This document shows positions 5,837 to 7,395 of a stretch of 7,395 bases of DNA, one piece after another. The stretch covers positions 4,888 to 12,282 of the forward strand of contig PBWF01000040.1 of assembly GCA_002728935.1 (NCBI GenBank), in the 5' to 3' direction. A program made the translations under genes and the position numbers. This DNA comes from Gammaproteobacteria bacterium (GTDB lineage: Bacteria > Pseudomonadota > Gammaproteobacteria > Pseudomonadales > Azotimanducaceae_A). Every line of letters begins with the position of its first letter. Position 1 is the first letter of the stretch. The notes beneath the pieces are model-generated. The model ran no database searches and was not told where the DNA came from. It worked only from the letters and a program-made list of their open reading frames with translations.

Positions 5837-6793
5837 ATGACTGAGATCAAGCGCAGACGCATCGCGACCAACGGTATTGAGCTCTCTGTTCTGGAGGCAG
5901 GTGAGGGTCCCCTCGTCCTCTTGGTGCACGGCTTTCCAGAATCAGCTTACTCCTGGCGACACCAATTGCCCGCACTAGCAGCGGCGGGTTACCACGCGGT
6001 CGCACCCGATATGCGAGGCTATGGCGAGAGTGATTTGCCAGCGGACATCACCGCTTACAATCAGTGGGACGTCTCCCACGACATTCTGGGACTGGTAAGC
6101 GCACTGGGTTATGGGCAAGCCGTGGTGATTGGCCACGATTGGGGAGCGCCAACCGCCTGGAATTGTGCCCTGCTGGATCCGCAAACGGTGCGCGCCGTTG
6201 GCGCCTTGTCGGTACCGTTTAGCCCCCGAGGCACAGAGCCACCGCTTGGGATGCTAAAGCGGGTATTCGAGGGCCAGTTTTTCTATCAACTCTACTTCCA
6301 AACTCCGGGTGTCGCCGAGGCTGAATTCGAAGCTAATATCGAAGTCACGCTCCGCAAATTTTATTATCTGGCCTCCGGGCTCGCTGATCCTTCCATGCTG
6401 GGTGGAGAGCGGGGTCCGAATGACGACATGCTAAGTCAAGTGTCTGACCCAGGACATCTTGAGCCCTGGTGCAGCACTAGCGATCTTGCAGAATATGTTA
6501 GGAGTTTTGAGCGTAGCGGCTTCAGAGGACCGCTTAACTACTACCGCAACCTAGACCTCACGTGGGAGCGGTTCGCTGAAGTGCCGCAACGCGTCGAGCA
6601 ACCCGCGATGTTCGTTGCTGGTGATCGAGATGGTGTCATTGTCATGGCAAAAGCGGCCCTCGATGCCATGCCACAGCATGTTCCCAATCTCGCGGTAAAC
6701 GCACTTGTCGGGGGCGCTGGCCACTGGACCCAGCAGGAGGCGCCGGAGGCCGTTAACCGCTACATGCTAAACTTTTTGGCAGGACTAGACTAA
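5837..6793 (+). CDS. soluble epoxide hydrolase, alpha/beta-hydrolase fold
   Basis: A 318-residue alpha/beta-hydrolase with all the marks of the epoxide hydrolase group, which opens epoxides to vicinal diols in the cytosol. Seen: oxyanion motif HGFPE (31-35), PDMRGYGESD (57-66), nucleophile elbow GHDWGA (99-104) with Asp101, lid tyrosines in FYQLYF (149-154), GPLNYYRN (231-238) with the tyrosine expected to activate the epoxide, acid AGDRDGV (261-267, probably Asp265) and base GGAGHWTQQE (292-301, His296). Nucleophile Asp with Trp next to it also occurs in haloalkane dehalogenases and fluoroacetate dehalogenases, but the paired lid tyrosines favour an epoxide hydrolase. GGAAGGA at 5824-5830, 6 nt before ATG, is a strong ribosome binding site. 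It starts 14 nt after the amidohydrolase stop and is followed by an FAD enzyme, which could supply the epoxide. Confidence 0.92.
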   Translation: MTEIKRRRIATNGIELSVLEAGEGPLVLLVHGFPESAYSWRHQLPALAAAGYHAVAPDMRGYGESDLPADITAYNQWDVSHDILGLVSALGYGQAVVIGHDWGAPTAWNCALLDPQTVRAVGALSVPFSPRGTEPPLGMLKRVFEGQFFYQLYFQTPGVAEAEFEANIEVTLRKFYYLASGLADPSMLGGERGPNDDMLSQVSDPGHLEPWCSTSDLAEYVRSFERSGFRGPLNYYRNLDLTWERFAEVPQRVEQPAMFVAGDRDGVIVMAKAALDAMPQHVPNLAVNALVGGAGHWTQQEAPEAVNRYMLNFLAGLD

Positions 6794-6823
6794 CTGGGCT
6801 GCGAAAGTCGGCCCTATTCCCAG

Positions 6824-7395
6824 ATGACGACAACTATGACTTCAGACAAACCATCCGTTTTAATCACTGGAGCGGGCATATGCGGCTTATGCTCGGGTAT
6901 CGCGCTCGCGAAAGCCGGGCATAGGGTCACCATTATCGAGCGAGATGCAGCCCTTCCCGATGGCGATGCGGATGCCATCTTTTTTGAGTGGATCAGACGA
7001 GGCGCATCTCAATTCAAGCATCCACACGCTTTTTTGGGAGTCATGAGCAATCTGCTAACAGAAATGTTCCCTGATCTCATCGAAGACTTTTGGGCGGCGG
7101 GTGCGAGAAAAATTACGTTCGAGGATATGCTGCCCGACGCCATGGTAGGCAAAGTTACAGCGACAGCCGAAGATGACAAGCTTTGGCTCTTAATGTGCCG
7201 GCGCGCCACGATGGAGATGGTCCTTAGGCGATATGCAGAGAAGCAACCCGGGCTTGAAATTAAATCGGGTGTCCGCGTCAACCGCGCGATCATTGATACC
7301 GACCAGAGCCCAGCAGCCATCACAGGTCTAGAGGTACAACCGATCGACCCACAGTCATCGCCTAACAGATCCGAAGCGCGAGCAGTGATCACCGC
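6824..7395 (+). CDS. FAD-dependent oxidoreductase, 3' truncated by window
   Basis: The first 190 residues of an open frame that runs off the window edge. It begins with a dinucleotide-binding Rossmann motif VLITGAGICGLCSGIALAKA (12-31, GxGxxG) with an acidic ribose-binding residue after the second strand (IIERD, Glu39). Next comes WIRRGASQFKHPHAFLG (56-72), the Gln...His-x-His segment found in FAD monooxygenase/halogenase-like and related oxidoreductases, and CRRATMEMVLRRYAE (125-139), matching the conserved R-A-T-x-x-x-x-L-R helix of the group. Expected role: FAD-dependent oxidation or hydroxylation. ATG 6824 and a second in-frame ATG at 6836 are both possible; neither has a clear Shine-Dalgarno, and the gene starts 30 nt after the epoxide hydrolase, so coupling is likely. 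The rest of the protein, including the substrate domain, is outside the window. Confidence 0.85.
   Translation, partial: MTTTMTSDKPSVLITGAGICGLCSGIALAKAGHRVTIIERDAALPDGDADAIFFEWIRRGASQFKHPHAFLGVMSNLLTEMFPDLIEDFWAAGARKITFEDMLPDAMVGKVTATAEDDKLWLLMCRRATMEMVLRRYAEKQPGLEIKSGVRVNRAIIDTDQSPAAITGLEVQPIDPQSSPNRSEARAVIT

Noticed and set aside
7009..7392. 127-residue minus-strand open frame near the right edge
   Set aside because: It lies opposite the FAD oxidoreductase, whose Rossmann motif and downstream family motifs are clear; its Ser-rich composition is typical of an antisense shadow.

Overview
This 7.4 kb window is chromosomal-looking bacterial DNA of moderate G+C. It is packed with catabolic enzymes and shows no mobile element, tRNA, rRNA or CRISPR array. 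The protein families point to an aerobic Pseudomonadota, plausibly a marine gammaproteobacterium: a fatty-acid-type acyl-CoA dehydrogenase, a hot-dog thioesterase-like protein, a YcbX/mARC-type MOSC protein, a D-aminoacylase-like amidohydrolase, a soluble epoxide hydrolase and an FAD oxidoreductase. This assignment is an inference from protein style and cannot be fixed without a database search.

Layout: (1) 1-118 is a short edge region, possibly holding the tail of an upstream gene. (2) 119-1276 (+) is a complete acyl-CoA dehydrogenase. (3) 1389-2225 (-) is a MOSC-domain protein convergent with it. (4) 2273-3025 (+) is a two-hot-dog thioesterase-like protein, divergent from the MOSC gene with only 47 bp between the start codons. 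(5) 3026-3266 is a spacer containing a compact 6-bp hairpin. (6) 3267-3494 and 3502-3771 (+) are two small genes, a signal-less LysM-like protein and an 89-residue protein of unknown function, 7 nt apart. (7) 3772-4160 is a 389-bp spacer with a palindromic box and a start-less open frame. (8) 4161-5822, 5837-6793 and 6824 to the window edge (+) form a tight same-strand run: amidohydrolase, epoxide hydrolase, and an FAD-dependent oxidoreductase cut by the window end.

How they may work together: genes 4161 onward are spaced by 14 and 30 nt and probably form one operon. An FAD enzyme, an epoxide hydrolase and an amide/cyclic-amide hydrolase would together suit oxidation, epoxide opening and hydrolytic cleavage of a small organic substrate. 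The acyl-CoA dehydrogenase and thioesterase-like protein nearby would suit downstream acyl-CoA processing. No substrate can be named from the sequence. The most unusual observations are: an acyl-CoA dehydrogenase with Pro at the usual C-terminal catalytic-Glu position but a Glu at the isovaleryl-CoA-dehydrogenase-type position; a D-aminoacylase relative that seems to lack one of the canonical metal-binding histidines; and the LysM-like/unknown small-gene pair.
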